Assembly: GCF_009936275.1 (NCBI RefSeq)
Contig: NZ_AP019797.1
Span: forward strand, 673,501 to 737,500
Direction of reading: 5' to 3'
Source: Rhodothermus marinus
GTDB lineage: Bacteria > Bacteroidota > Rhodothermia > Rhodothermales > Rhodothermaceae
DNA: 64,000 nucleotides
Position numbers and translations under genes: made by a program. Positions 44,113 to 51,408 of the stretch are shown piece by piece (within the stretch, counting starts at the first letter, position 1; each line of letters begins with the position of its first letter). The notes beneath the pieces were generated by a model, which was not told the origin of the DNA, ran no database searches, and saw only the letters and a list, made by a program, of their open reading frames with translations.

Positions 44113-45321
44113 GTGTCGGATCGCCGGTCATGGCGGAAGGCCTCCGGTGCTTCCCATCGGATGGGAAGGCCGGAGGCCTTCCGCACATCTGGACGTCGCT
44201 GGGGGTATCGGCTGGGCCTGATCGGTCTGTTTCTGATGCCGCTGGCCGGCCTGACGTATGGCTACTTTGCCCTGCGCCAGAGCCCTCGAACGGCGGTCGA
44301 AGCTGCGCAGCAAGCGCTGGCGCAGGCGCGCGCCGTAGCCGCCGAGCAGTATGCGCCCACGCACTGGCGAAAGGCCGAGCAGGTCTGGGAGGAGGTGCTC
44401 CGGCGGTGGCGGCTTGCCAACCAGCGCTGGTGGAGCCTCCCGGACGACTATGCGCAGATAACCGCGCTGGCCCGGCAGGCGCAGCACGAGGCGATCGTGG
44501 CCGCCGCACAGGCCGCGCAGGTGCGCGACTCGCTCCACCGGGAAAGTCGTCAGATGCTGGCGGCCCTTGCACCGCGTCTGGATTCGCTACAGCGGTGGCT
44601 GCGGCTGCTGCCGTATCGCCCGGCCTGGCTCCAGCAGCTACAGGTCGCGCAACAGCAATATCAGGCGGCCCAGTATGCCTTTGAGCAACAGGCGCTCTGG
44701 GAGGCCGCCCGAAAGGCCCGGCAGGCCCACCTGCAAACGCTGGCCCTGACGCAACAGGTAAGCGATTATGTGCGCGATTACCTGGCCCAGGTACCGCGCT
44801 GGCGGCAATGGGTGGCCGAAGCCCGCGCCGAAGCCCGACGCCAGAACCAGTGGCTGATTGTCGTGGACAAAATGGCCCGACGATGCCTGGTCTATCGGGG
44901 CGACCGACAGGTGGCCGTCTTTCCCATAGAGCTCGGGCCCAACTGGATGGGCTCCAAACACTACGCAGGCGATCGGGCCACGCCCGAGGGACGTTATCGC
45001 GTGGTGCGCAAGCTGGGGCCGGGCGAAACCCGGTACTACCGGGCGCTCCTTCTGGATTATCCCAATGCCGAGGATCGGGCACGTTTTGCCCGAGCCCGGC
45101 GGGAAGGATTGCTGCCTCCCGGGGCAAAAATCGGGGGCCTGATTGAAATCCATGGCGAAGGGGGGCGCGGGGCCGACTGGACGGAAGGCTGCGTGGCCCT
45201 GCACAATCAGGACATGCGTCGCCTCTATGAAATGATTCCGGTGGGTACACCGGTCGTGATCGTCGGCACACTGGATCCGCCGTCGTGGGTCCAACAAATG
45301 ATTGCGGTGCATGCACGATGA
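44113..45321 (+). CDS. membrane-anchored L,D-transpeptidase (YkuD) with coiled-coil stalk
   Basis: The 402-residue product has a membrane helix at about residues 33-53 and a long helical stalk with many Ala, Gln and Arg (residues 58-245). A C-terminal YkuD domain follows, with LIVVDKMARRCLVYRGDRQV at its start and catalytic IEIHGEGGRGADWTEGCVAL, where His347 and Cys360 are the active-site residues. It would make 3-3 cross-links or attach proteins to peptidoglycan in the periplasm. Translation must begin at GTG 44113, because the previous stop ends at 44111 and the ATG-type starts further in would remove the helix. Codons 7-24 consist of a long palindrome. It overlaps the next transpeptidase gene by four bases. 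Confidence 0.85.
   Translation: MSDRRSWRKASGASHRMGRPEAFRTSGRRWGYRLGLIGLFLMPLAGLTYGYFALRQSPRTAVEAAQQALAQARAVAAEQYAPTHWRKAEQVWEEVLRRWRLANQRWWSLPDDYAQITALARQAQHEAIVAAAQAAQVRDSLHRESRQMLAALAPRLDSLQRWLRLLPYRPAWLQQLQVAQQQYQAAQYAFEQQALWEAARKARQAHLQTLALTQQVSDYVRDYLAQVPRWRQWVAEARAEARRQNQWLIVVDKMARRCLVYRGDRQVAVFPIELGPNWMGSKHYAGDRATPEGRYRVVRKLGPGETRYYRALLLDYPNAEDRARFARARREGLLPPGAKIGGLIEIHGEGGRGADWTEGCVALHNQDMRRLYEMIPVGTPVVIVGTLDPPSWVQQMIAVHAR
44133..44184. repeat. 52-base palindromic element inside a coding sequence
   Basis: GCGGAAGGCCTCCGG (44133-44147) is perfectly complementary to CCGGAGGCCTTCCGC (44170-44184). Inside it, CTTCCCAT (44150-44157) pairs with ATGGGAAG (44161-44168). Only three loop bases and a small asymmetric bulge are unpaired. 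It encodes residues 7-24 of the transpeptidase, in the cytoplasmic segment before the membrane helix. Confidence 0.9.
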
Positions 45322-45965
45322 ACATTGCGCGGATGGCAAGATGGGGCGGGTGGATGGCCGGCCTTCTGCTGTCGCTGGGATGCGTCGGCATGGCGCCGGT
45401 GCTGCGCAGCGCATTGCTATCGCTCGAGACCGCGCCGGTCTATGCCGAGGCGGCTTCGGTCGATGAGGCTACGCTCCGGCGAAGCATTGCGCGTCTGGAA
45501 CGACGACTGGCAGCCCGGCGTCCCGCTGGCGCCTATCTGGTCGTCAGTACTACGGAAAACCACTTCTGGCTCTACGTGGGAGGGCGGCTGATTCGAGAAG
45601 GCCGCTGCTCGACCGGCAGTTATGTGTACCTGAAAGGAAGTGGGGGACGCAGCTGGCTTTTTCAAACGCCCCGTGGTCAGTTTTTCGTGCAGTCCAAAAT
45701 CGTCAATCCCGTCTGGCATAAGCCGGACTGGGCCTTTGTCGAAGAAGGCAAACCCATTCCGCCGCCTGGTTCTCCCGAGCGGTACGAGTACGGGGTGCTC
45801 GGGCGGTATGCACTGGCCATTGGCAACGGATACCTGATCCACGGGACCCTGTATCAGCGCCTGCTGGGACTTCCGGTAACCCACGGATGTGTGCGCCTGG
45901 GCGATGCCGATCTGGAAGTTGTTTATCGAACGCTTCCCCTGGGCGCACCCGTGTACATCTACTGA
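45318..45965 (+). CDS. exported L,D-transpeptidase (YkuD)
   Basis: This 215-residue protein has an N-terminal hydrophobic segment (about residues 8-34) that serves as signal or anchor. The YkuD domain includes LVVSTTENHFWLYVGGRLIR, the conserved TPRGQFFVQSK, NGYLIHGTLYQ with His175 and LPVTHGCVRLGDADLEVVY with His189 and Cys191, the nucleophile. All active-site residues are present, so it should be active in peptidoglycan cross-linking or protein attachment. Its ATG overlaps the stop of the larger transpeptidase (45318-45321), giving coupled expression of two enzymes with different N-terminal anchors. A repeat copy follows its stop. Confidence 0.88.
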   Translation: MNIARMARWGGWMAGLLLSLGCVGMAPVLRSALLSLETAPVYAEAASVDEATLRRSIARLERRLAARRPAGAYLVVSTTENHFWLYVGGRLIREGRCSTGSYVYLKGSGGRSWLFQTPRGQFFVQSKIVNPVWHKPDWAFVEEGKPIPPPGSPERYEYGVLGRYALAIGNGYLIHGTLYQRLLGLPVTHGCVRLGDADLEVVYRTLPLGAPVYIY

Positions 45966-46074
45966 TATGGGATCGATGATTTACCGGTGCATGATGGCAC
46001 AACCCTCTGTGCACCGGACATAATCCAGTGTGATGGGACGGACACAGTGGTCCGCCCCTACGGGATAAGGAAAA
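45966..46074 (-). repeat. dispersed repeat, copy A
   Basis: Read on the minus strand this begins TTTTCCTTATCCCGTAGGGG and continues with GCGGACCACTGTGTCC. It corresponds along about 110 bases to the segment at 63271-63395 (plus), including GTTGTGCC, TCATG and ACCGG in the same order. It contains an internal hairpin CCGGTGCA/TGCACCGG (45984-45991 and 46010-46017). It lies between the second transpeptidase and the next gene. Confidence 0.7.
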
Positions 46075-46088
46075 CATCAATAATCTGG

Positions 46089-46113
46089 TAGGGGCGCACC
46101 GCAGTGTGCGCCC
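46089..46113 (+). repeat. GTAGGGGCG-type hairpin repeat
   Basis: GTAGGGGCGCACC at 46089-46101 is followed by GTGTGCGCCC, giving a perfect 8-base stem GGGCGCAC/GTGCGCCC (46092-46099 and 46106-46113). It shares the GTAGGGGCG core with copies A and B but points the opposite way to copy A, 15 bases from it. Confidence 0.7.
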
Positions 46114-46162
46114 GTGCTTTCTCACATGCAAAATGATTGCCCGGAAATCGTATGAGCAGCCG

Positions 46163-46924
46163 ATGAAGACGCAGGTTACTGAAAGATTGCGGAGGCTCCG
46201 GGAGCTGAGCAGGCAGGTGTTGGGGCAGCGCAGTTTCTGGATACGAGCACTGCTGCTTCCGGGATTGGTTTTGCTCCTGCTGGTCGTGCTGCCCGTGTTG
46301 CTTGCCCAGACCCCCGTACCGTCGAGCCGTACCGGAGACGGCACCATCGATTCTCTTCGGCTGCTCCAGGCTTTTTTGCAGCAGCGGCTCGAAATGGCTC
46401 GCTCTCGGCAGGTAGGGCTGGTGGTCGATCTGCCGGCCCGACGCCTGACGCTGGAGATTGCCGGCTTGCCGGTACGTGAAGTGTCGATTCAACGACTGAG
46501 TGTACCGACAACGCTTCGAAAAATGGAAGCAACGGCCCATCCGTTCGTGTGGCGGGCTTATCGCGCTTCCATTCCACGTTATCCCATTACCGAGGTAGAG
46601 GCACCGGCCGATACGCTCGAAGCGCAGCAGCGGCCACCGATCCTGCCCCCGCGGGAGGATTCCGGGGGCGTCTGGGTCTACCTGGCATTCGATCGGGGTC
46701 TGGAGCTCTGGCTGCTGTCGCCGCCGACCAGCCTGAGCGAACGATTGGAACGCTGGTTTTTTGTCGGGCGCACGCACCTGTGGCGCGAAGCCCGACTTAT
46801 CGCCGCGTTGTTGCAAGGCGACGCCACGATCCCGGTGCCCATCGTGCTGGAACTGCCGCCTGGTGATATTCGGGCGGTTTTCCGGGCCCTTCCGGACAGT
46901 GCCCGGTTGGCATTGCGTTACTGA
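46163..46924 (+). CDS. membrane-anchored protein, possible degenerate YkuD relative
   Basis: I do not recognise this 253-residue protein with certainty. A basic N-terminus is followed by a membrane helix at about residues 29-48. The periplasmic part begins VGLVVDLPARRLTLEIAGLP, which resembles the first strands of a YkuD domain, and ends IPVPIVLELPPGDIRAVFRA, resembling its last strand. No H-x-C motif is present, so it would be catalytically inactive. It is fourth in line after the two active transpeptidases, separated by repeats. The start at 46163 gives MKTQVTERLRR; an ATG at 46133 would add 10 residues. Its 3' end overlaps the convergent membrane protein gene by seven bases. Confidence 0.6.
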   Translation: MKTQVTERLRRLRELSRQVLGQRSFWIRALLLPGLVLLLLVVLPVLLAQTPVPSSRTGDGTIDSLRLLQAFLQQRLEMARSRQVGLVVDLPARRLTLEIAGLPVREVSIQRLSVPTTLRKMEATAHPFVWRAYRASIPRYPITEVEAPADTLEAQQRPPILPPREDSGGVWVYLAFDRGLELWLLSPPTSLSERLERWFFVGRTHLWREARLIAALLQGDATIPVPIVLELPPGDIRAVFRALPDSARLALRY

Positions 46925-47685
46925 GGCGACTCCGGCGTTCGAGCCACCGGCGTGCGCCGCAGATGCAGGCGGCGTCCCAGAGCCTCCGCCTTGCGCCGCA
47001 TGTGCGCAAAGGAAGGCGCCAGCACCGGAATTGGATGGAGCAGAAAGAGCCCCAGTCGCAATAGCCAGAAGGGCCAGAGGATCAGATAGTTCAGCAGGCC
47101 AAACACCTGCAGGAACGTGAAGCCGGTGGTGGCGCCCAGGGCGATACAGGCCATCGCCGCTCCCAGCACCAGGCCACTCTGAGTCAGGCTGGTGGGCCAG
47201 ACGGGCAGGCGATGCGCGATCCAGCTTACCACAAAAATCCACAGTCCGACTCCGGCCGTCTCCAGCCAGCCCCGGGGCATGCGTTCCAGCAGCAGCTGCA
47301 ACCAGCCGCTCCAGCCACCCTGTAGCAGTCCCAGCGATCCGGAGGCCTCGCTGGCGGCTTCGCGCCACAGGCTGGTTTCGTAGTCAGCCTGCCAGAGACT
47401 GACAATAGCCGTCAGGGCAAAACCTACCTGTGCGACGCCGGCACTCCAGGTCAGGAGAGGGGAACTGGCCTGCAGGCGTTGATGAACCGCCGGGATCAGG
47501 GCCAGTCCCAGCAGCGCCATCAGGGCGAACAGGTAGTCAAACAGTAAGTGGGGCCAGAAAGGGATCGGAGATTGCTCATCCAGGGGCGGCATCCAAGCCG
47601 TCAGGGAGACACTGGCCACAAACAGCGCAGCCATAAGCAACGCACTATACCCACCCCACCGCTCCATACGCGCCGCGTACGTCAT
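46918..47685 (-). CDS. hypothetical polytopic membrane protein
   Basis: This 255-residue protein has six or seven hydrophobic segments: YSALLMAALFVASVSLTAWM, LLFDYLFALMALLGLALIP, VAQVGFALTAIVSLWQ, a short amphipathic region with SLGLLQGGWSGWLQ, then LWIFVVSWIAHRLPVW, VLGAAMACIALGATTG and LLNYLILWPFWLLRLGLFLL. The C-terminal tail is basic. The arrangement is reminiscent of small DUF4386-like proteins, but I cannot confirm this. The start ATG at 47685 follows AGGAGG-like text (AGGCAGGAGGTGTACGC on the minus strand), a good site. No function is proposed. Confidence 0.65.
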   Translation of the reverse strand: MTYAARMERWGGYSALLMAALFVASVSLTAWMPPLDEQSPIPFWPHLLFDYLFALMALLGLALIPAVHQRLQASSPLLTWSAGVAQVGFALTAIVSLWQADYETSLWREAASEASGSLGLLQGGWSGWLQLLLERMPRGWLETAGVGLWIFVVSWIAHRLPVWPTSLTQSGLVLGAAMACIALGATTGFTFLQVFGLLNYLILWPFWLLRLGLFLLHPIPVLAPSFAHMRRKAEALGRRLHLRRTPVARTPESPQ

Positions 47686-47880
47686 AGAAGCGTACACCTC
47701 CTGCCTTAAATGAATGCCTTCCGGCCGGGCCGTCCCTTGGTCCGTCTTCCCGAACGGACGCCGCACGTTGCCGCCCGGCGGGCCTTGTGCAGGCCGGGAT
47801 CAGCCAACCGGAATCCTGCGGCAAGTACTGCAACCGCTGAAACGCGTACCCCCGGTGAAAGTTGAGCCGAGATTGCTCCG
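47686..47880. other. 195-base intergenic region
   Basis: Both neighbours are on the minus strand. The region is GC-rich with short inverted repeats such as GGCC/GGCC around 47793 and GCCCG/CGGGC nearby, and it carries the ribosome site of the membrane protein gene. No promoter of the type seen elsewhere and no RNA gene is recognised. Confidence 0.5.
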
Positions 47881-48678
47881 TTACGTGTTTTTTTCCGGCG
47901 GTTCGGCGGGCAAATCCAACCGATAGCCATATCCACGAATGGTGCGGATCACATTCTTGAGGCCATGTGCTTCCAGTTTCCGCCGCAGAAAATACATGTA
48001 AACGTCCACCATGTTGGTGCCGGTGTCGAATGTGATACCCCAGACGTGGGCCAGAATCTCGTGGCGAGAGCAGGCGACCCCGGGGCGCGAGAGCAAAAAG
48101 TCCAGCAGGGCAAATTCCCGGGGTGTTACCTCCACTTCTTGATCATCAATAAAGAAGCGATGGGCGGTGCGGTCAAGCCGCAGGCGTCCCACCTGTCGTA
48201 CATCATGGGGAAGGGTGGCGGCTGTGGCTTCCAAACGAAGGTCGCGCACCAGCCGCTGATAGGCTACCTGGTGTGCCTGGATCAAAGCAGGCTGGAGGGG
48301 AAAGGTCAGGGCGGCGTCGGCGCCGGCTACCAGGGCGGCAATCTGGGCTTCCGGGCCGGTTCGGCACAGAGCAATCAGGGGAGCAGTAGCCTGACGACGC
48401 AGGTAAAAGCCCAGCGTGTTGATCAGCGGTGCCTGCGCCAGTTGCCAGTCCACCAGCACAGCACTGGCCTGTCGGGCGGTTTCCAGCAGCTGCTGCCCCT
48501 GTTCCGACAGAGTATGTTGTGGGCCGCCCAGCGCCTGCCATCCGAACACCCACAGTTCGTGCGGAGGCGGACAACTCAACTGGACCGCTGTTACCAGCAG
48601 CGGATCATCGGTGATCAAACACAGCCGAAGTGGGGCTGCAGGCGGGGTGGTCGTGGACCCGGTAACATTACTTGGCAT
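47881..48678 (-). CDS. atypical OmpR-type response regulator
   Basis: This 265-residue protein ends in a clear winged helix DNA-binding domain: [40 protein letters not shown] and the recognition region [20 protein letters not shown] with [13 protein letters not shown]. The N-terminal 130 residues look like a receiver: an acidic pair D24-D25 and Asp77 in [10 protein letters not shown]. However, the switch lysine expected near residue 126 is absent ([11 protein letters not shown]), so phosphorylation-dependent switching may be lost. It overlaps the end of rny by 11 bases and is probably translated from the rny transcript. No kinase is adjacent. Confidence 0.85.
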   Translation of the reverse strand: MPSNVTGSTTTPPAAPLRLCLITDDPLLVTAVQLSCPPPHELWVFGWQALGGPQHTLSEQGQQLLETARQASAVLVDWQLAQAPLINTLGFYLRRQATAPLIALCRTGPEAQIAALVAGADAALTFPLQPALIQAHQVAYQRLVRDLRLEATAATLPHDVRQVGRLRLDRTAHRFFIDDQEVEVTPREFALLDFLLSRPGVACSRHEILAHVWGITFDTGTNMVDVYMYFLRRKLEAHGLKNVIRTIRGYGYRLDLPAEPPEKNT

Positions 48679-50344
48679 AGGCGACCGAGCGCACCTCGCG
48701 AATGACCGTCACTTTGATCTGGCCCGGATACTGCATCTCGCTCTGGATCTTTTTCGAAATGTCGATCGCCAGCTGCTCGGCCTGGGCGTCGGAGACCAGG
48801 CTGTGGTTGACGATCACGCGCACCTCGCGTCCGGCCTGGATCGCGTAGACGCGCTCGACGCCCGGGAACGAGGCGGCCAATGCCTCGAGCTTTTCCAGCC
48901 GCTTGATATAGGCTTCCAGCGCCTCGCGACGGGCACCCGGACGTGCACCCGAAATGGCGTCGGCTGCCTGTACGATGGGCGCGATCAGCGTGGTCATTTC
49001 GATCTCGTCGTGGTGGGCACCCACCGCGTTGCACACCTCCGGATCTTCCTTGTACTTGCGGCAGAGTTCCATGCCCACCAGCGCATGCGGGCGGTCGATC
49101 TCTTCCTCGACGACCTTGCCGATGTCGTGCAGCAGCCCGGCACGGCGGGCTTTGTCGGCATCCAGACCCAGCTCGGCGGCGATCAGCGAGGCGATGCGGG
49201 CCGTCTCGATGGAGTGGGCCAGCAGGTTCTGGCCGTAGCTCGTGCGGTAGCGCATCCGGCCGATCAGTCGAATCAGCTCCGGATGCATGCCGTGCAGGTT
49301 CAGATCGATGACGGTCCGCTCGCCCGTCTCCATGATCTCTTCTTCGATCTCGGCCGTGGCCTTTTCGACCACTTCCTCGATGCGGGCCGGGTGGATGCGG
49401 CCGTCCTGGATCAGCTTGGTCAGCGCCAGGCGGGCGATCTCGCGACGGATCGGGTTGAAGGCCGAAAGGATCACCGCCTCGGGCGTGTCGTCGACGATCA
49501 CCTCGACGCCGGTGGCCGCCTCGAAGGCGCGAATGTTACGACCCTCGCGCCCGATGATGCGGCCCTTCATCTCGTCAGACTGGATGTTGACCACCGAGAC
49601 GGTGTTTTCGATGGCGTGGCTGGCGGCCGTCCGCTGAATGGCCGTCAGGATGATCTTGCGAGCCTCGCGGTTGGCTTTCATCCGGGCCTCGTCGCGGATT
49701 TCTTTGATCATGGAGGCCGCTTCCAGCTTGGCTTCTTCGACCATCTGCGCCATGAGCGCTTCCTTGGCCTCCTGGCGCGACATGCCCGCGATCTGCTCCA
49801 GCCGACGCAACTGCTCCTCCAGCGTCCGGTCCAGTTCGGCCTGTTTGACCGTCAGTTCTTCCTGCAGGCGGTTGACCTCGGCTTCCCGTTGCGCGAGCGC
49901 CTCCTGTTGGCGGCGCAGCGACTCGAACAGCGCCTGTGCCTGCTGATGAAGCGCTTCGGCCTGGCGGAAGTTGGCATCGGCCTCCCGGCGCAGTGCTTCG
50001 ATGGCTTCGGCGGCCTTGGCCAGCGTTTTCTCGCGCTCGTTGACGCGGAACGTGCGGCGGTTCAGCGCCTCCTGGCGTTCGGCAAGGCGCTCCTGCGCCT
50101 GCTGCAGCGCCTTGCGGGCTTCGGCCTGTTCCTGCTCGAACGCCTGGCGTTCCCGCCGGAGCGCCTCTTGCGCTTTTTCCAGATGTTCCTGCTGGTAGGC
50201 CTGGGCTTGGGCCTCCGCTTCGGCCAGGATTTTTCGAGCCTGCTCCCGGGCGGATTGCAGGGAACGGGTCAGCAGCCATCTATCCAGTGCAATGCCGGCC
50301 CCTACAGCCAGAAGCGCCAGGCCGGCTATCCATAACAGTTCCAT
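48668..50344 (-). CDS. rny: ribonuclease Y
   Basis: The 558-residue endoribonuclease has an N-terminal membrane helix ([20 protein letters not shown]). A coiled coil to about residue 230 is very rich in Glu, Gln and Ala. A KH domain ([20 protein letters not shown]) is followed by an HD domain with metal ligands in [27 protein letters not shown] and GAHHDEIE. It initiates mRNA decay at the membrane. The ATG at 50344 is chosen since it gives the anchor at the start; the frame upstream would read into the RNA gene terminator. The predicted 6S RNA and zapA lie upstream on the same strand. Confidence 0.95.
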   Translation of the reverse strand: MELLWIAGLALLAVGAGIALDRWLLTRSLQSAREQARKILAEAEAQAQAYQQEHLEKAQEALRRERQAFEQEQAEARKALQQAQERLAERQEALNRRTFRVNEREKTLAKAAEAIEALRREADANFRQAEALHQQAQALFESLRRQQEALAQREAEVNRLQEELTVKQAELDRTLEEQLRRLEQIAGMSRQEAKEALMAQMVEEAKLEAASMIKEIRDEARMKANREARKIILTAIQRTAASHAIENTVSVVNIQSDEMKGRIIGREGRNIRAFEAATGVEVIVDDTPEAVILSAFNPIRREIARLALTKLIQDGRIHPARIEEVVEKATAEIEEEIMETGERTVIDLNLHGMHPELIRLIGRMRYRTSYGQNLLAHSIETARIASLIAAELGLDADKARRAGLLHDIGKVVEEEIDRPHALVGMELCRKYKEDPEVCNAVGAHHDEIEMTTLIAPIVQAADAISGARPGARREALEAYIKRLEKLEALAASFPGVERVYAIQAGREVRVIVNHSLVSDAQAEQLAIDISKKIQSEMQYPGQIKVTVIREVRSVAYAK

Positions 50345-50392
50345 AGTCGTCCGGATTAAGCGTGAAGACGTCTGATAACGGTTAAGAAGGAT

Positions 50393-50435
50393 TAAAAAAA
50401 GACGCCCCGACAGGTTCCGTAACCCTGCCGGGGCG
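50393..50435 (-). terminator. intrinsic terminator downstream of the 6S RNA candidate
   Basis: On the minus strand a stem closed by CGCCCCG/CGGGGCG, with an inner CAGGG/CCTG pairing, is followed by a run of seven T at 50394-50400. It lies after the RNA candidate and about 50 bases before rny, so it should end the zapA-6S transcript and separate it from rny. Confidence 0.82.
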
Positions 50436-50469
50436 TGGAAAAAATCCGGCCACAAACCTGCAGCCCGGG

Positions 50470-50630
50470 TTCAAGGAACCCCCTCATCGACACAGTGGGT
50501 GCCGCTCCGATCGTTCCGACTTCCTCGGCCCCTTCCGGTGCGGAAGGAGATCCCGACGAGGTCGGGACTGAGGCCTGTCGTCCGGATCGGAAGGAAGGCT
50601 CCCTCGCGTACAGGTGTTAGGTCCCTTTAT
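50470..50630 (-). ncRNA. ssrS: 6S RNA candidate
   Basis: This stretch between zapA and rny on the minus strand folds as a long imperfect hairpin. AAGGGACC at its 5' end (50627-50620) pairs with GGTTCCTT at its 3' end (50480-50473), then ACAC/GTGT, an open central region, and TCCGATC/GATCGGA, CGAC/GTCG and CCTC/GAGG. Two small terminal hairpins finish it. A closing stem, a central bubble and a terminal stem are the 6S RNA layout, which mimics an open promoter and binds RNA polymerase. The neighbourhood after zapA is the usual place for 6S, and an intrinsic terminator follows. Exact ends are uncertain by perhaps 15 bases. Confidence 0.6.
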
Positions 50631-50679
50631 TACGCGTGACTGCAGGCTTGCGCCGGCCTGCCTGATGCAGGCAGCGCCT

Positions 50680-51009
50680 TTATATTGCATCGCTGGCAGG
50701 CTGTTCCGGCGGGGTTGCGGAAGATTCCGGATGTTCCAGCAGCTCCAGCAGCTCCTGGATCGTTTCGTAGAGCGTTTCGTCCAGCTCCCGGAGCGCCTTC
50801 TGCGCTTCATGCAGCGCTTCGGCCAGCGAAAGCGCTACGATCACGGCGGCGGTCAGTTCGGACTGCTCCGGGTGTGCTTCCCGGAAGGCCCGCATTTTTT
50901 CCTCGACCATGGCGGCCAGGCGATACATCAACGCCTCGTCCTCCGCGCGCACCCGCAGCGGGTACCTGCGTCCCAGAATGGAGATCTGGATGGATTTTTC
51001 CAGCGCCAT
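50680..51009 (-). CDS. zapA: cell division protein ZapA
   Basis: This 109-residue protein has the ZapA pattern: IQISILGRRYPLRVRAEDEA at the start, then YRLAAMVEEKMRAFREAHPE and a long helix with VIVALSLAEALHEAQKALRE forming the coiled-coil dimer. The last 15 residues are variable. ZapA bundles FtsZ filaments at the division site. It follows a small coiled-coil gene by 15 bases on the minus strand and precedes the 6S RNA candidate, the familiar zapA-ssrS arrangement. Confidence 0.88.
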   Translation of the reverse strand: MALEKSIQISILGRRYPLRVRAEDEALMYRLAAMVEEKMRAFREAHPEQSELTAAVIVALSLAEALHEAQKALRELDETLYETIQELLELLEHPESSATPPEQPASDAI

Positions 51010-51024
51010 GGCCGCGCTTTTTGA

Positions 51025-51372
51025 TCAGGAAGCCGCAGGCGGCGGGGTGCCGGCCGCACCGAGATCCTGCTCCAGGTAATAATCGACGGCCTCGATGAAG
51101 GCCTGTACCTTCTGACGGAGCACTTCCGGATCTTCCGGAAAGACGATGCGCGCGCCACCACCGCCCGGTGGCAGGGCCGGCATTTCGGCGGCCAGCGCGC
51201 CGAGCTGCTCGCGCAGTGCGTGCTGTGCTTCGCGCAGACGGGCCAGCTCGCGGGCCGTTTCCACGACGCGGTCGCGCAACTGCTCCAGCGCCTCCAGACT
51301 CCGCAGGTGAACCGGCCCGCTCCGGTGGGGCCGCCGATGCCGCCGTGATTTTTTGTTTTTGCGGTTGCCCAT
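51025..51372 (-). CDS. small coiled-coil protein next to zapA
   Basis: This 115-residue protein has a very basic N-terminus (NRKNKKSRRHRRPHRS) followed by a coiled coil with LEALEQLRDRVVETARELAR and LREAQHALREQLGALAAEMP, and then VLRQKVQAFIEAVDYYLEQD. It has the size and character of small division-associated coiled-coil proteins that often sit between pheT and zapA in Bacteroidota, but no family is certain. The ATG at 51372 is preferred; nine residues could be added by a codon upstream. A TATATTGT element lies 24 bases before it, inside the end of pheT. Confidence 0.65.
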   Translation of the reverse strand: MGNRKNKKSRRHRRPHRSGPVHLRSLEALEQLRDRVVETARELARLREAQHALREQLGALAAEMPALPPGGGGARIVFPEDPEVLRQKVQAFIEAVDYYLEQDLGAAGTPPPAAS

Positions 51373-51395
51373 AGTTGCAGCCTGTTTCAACAGGC

Positions 51396-51403
51396 ACAAT
51401 ATA
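51396..51403 (-). promoter_or_regulatory. possible internal promoter before the zapA pair
   Basis: On the minus strand TATATTGT resembles the -7 elements of this window and lies about 24 bases before the coiled-coil gene, between it and pheT. No TTG element is found at the right distance, so support is weak. Confidence 0.3.
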
Positions 51404-51408
51404 CGATC

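Noticed and set aside
50540-50610. SRP (4.5S) RNA suggested by GGATCGGAAGGAAGG on the plus strand
   Set aside because: The conserved asymmetric loops and pairing around the GGAA loop do not form, and the strong terminator and zapA context favour a minus-strand 6S RNA.
50681-50688. TATATTGC on the plus strand as a promoter
   Set aside because: It lies in the last codons of zapA, points antisense, has no TTG at the right distance and no gene behind it.
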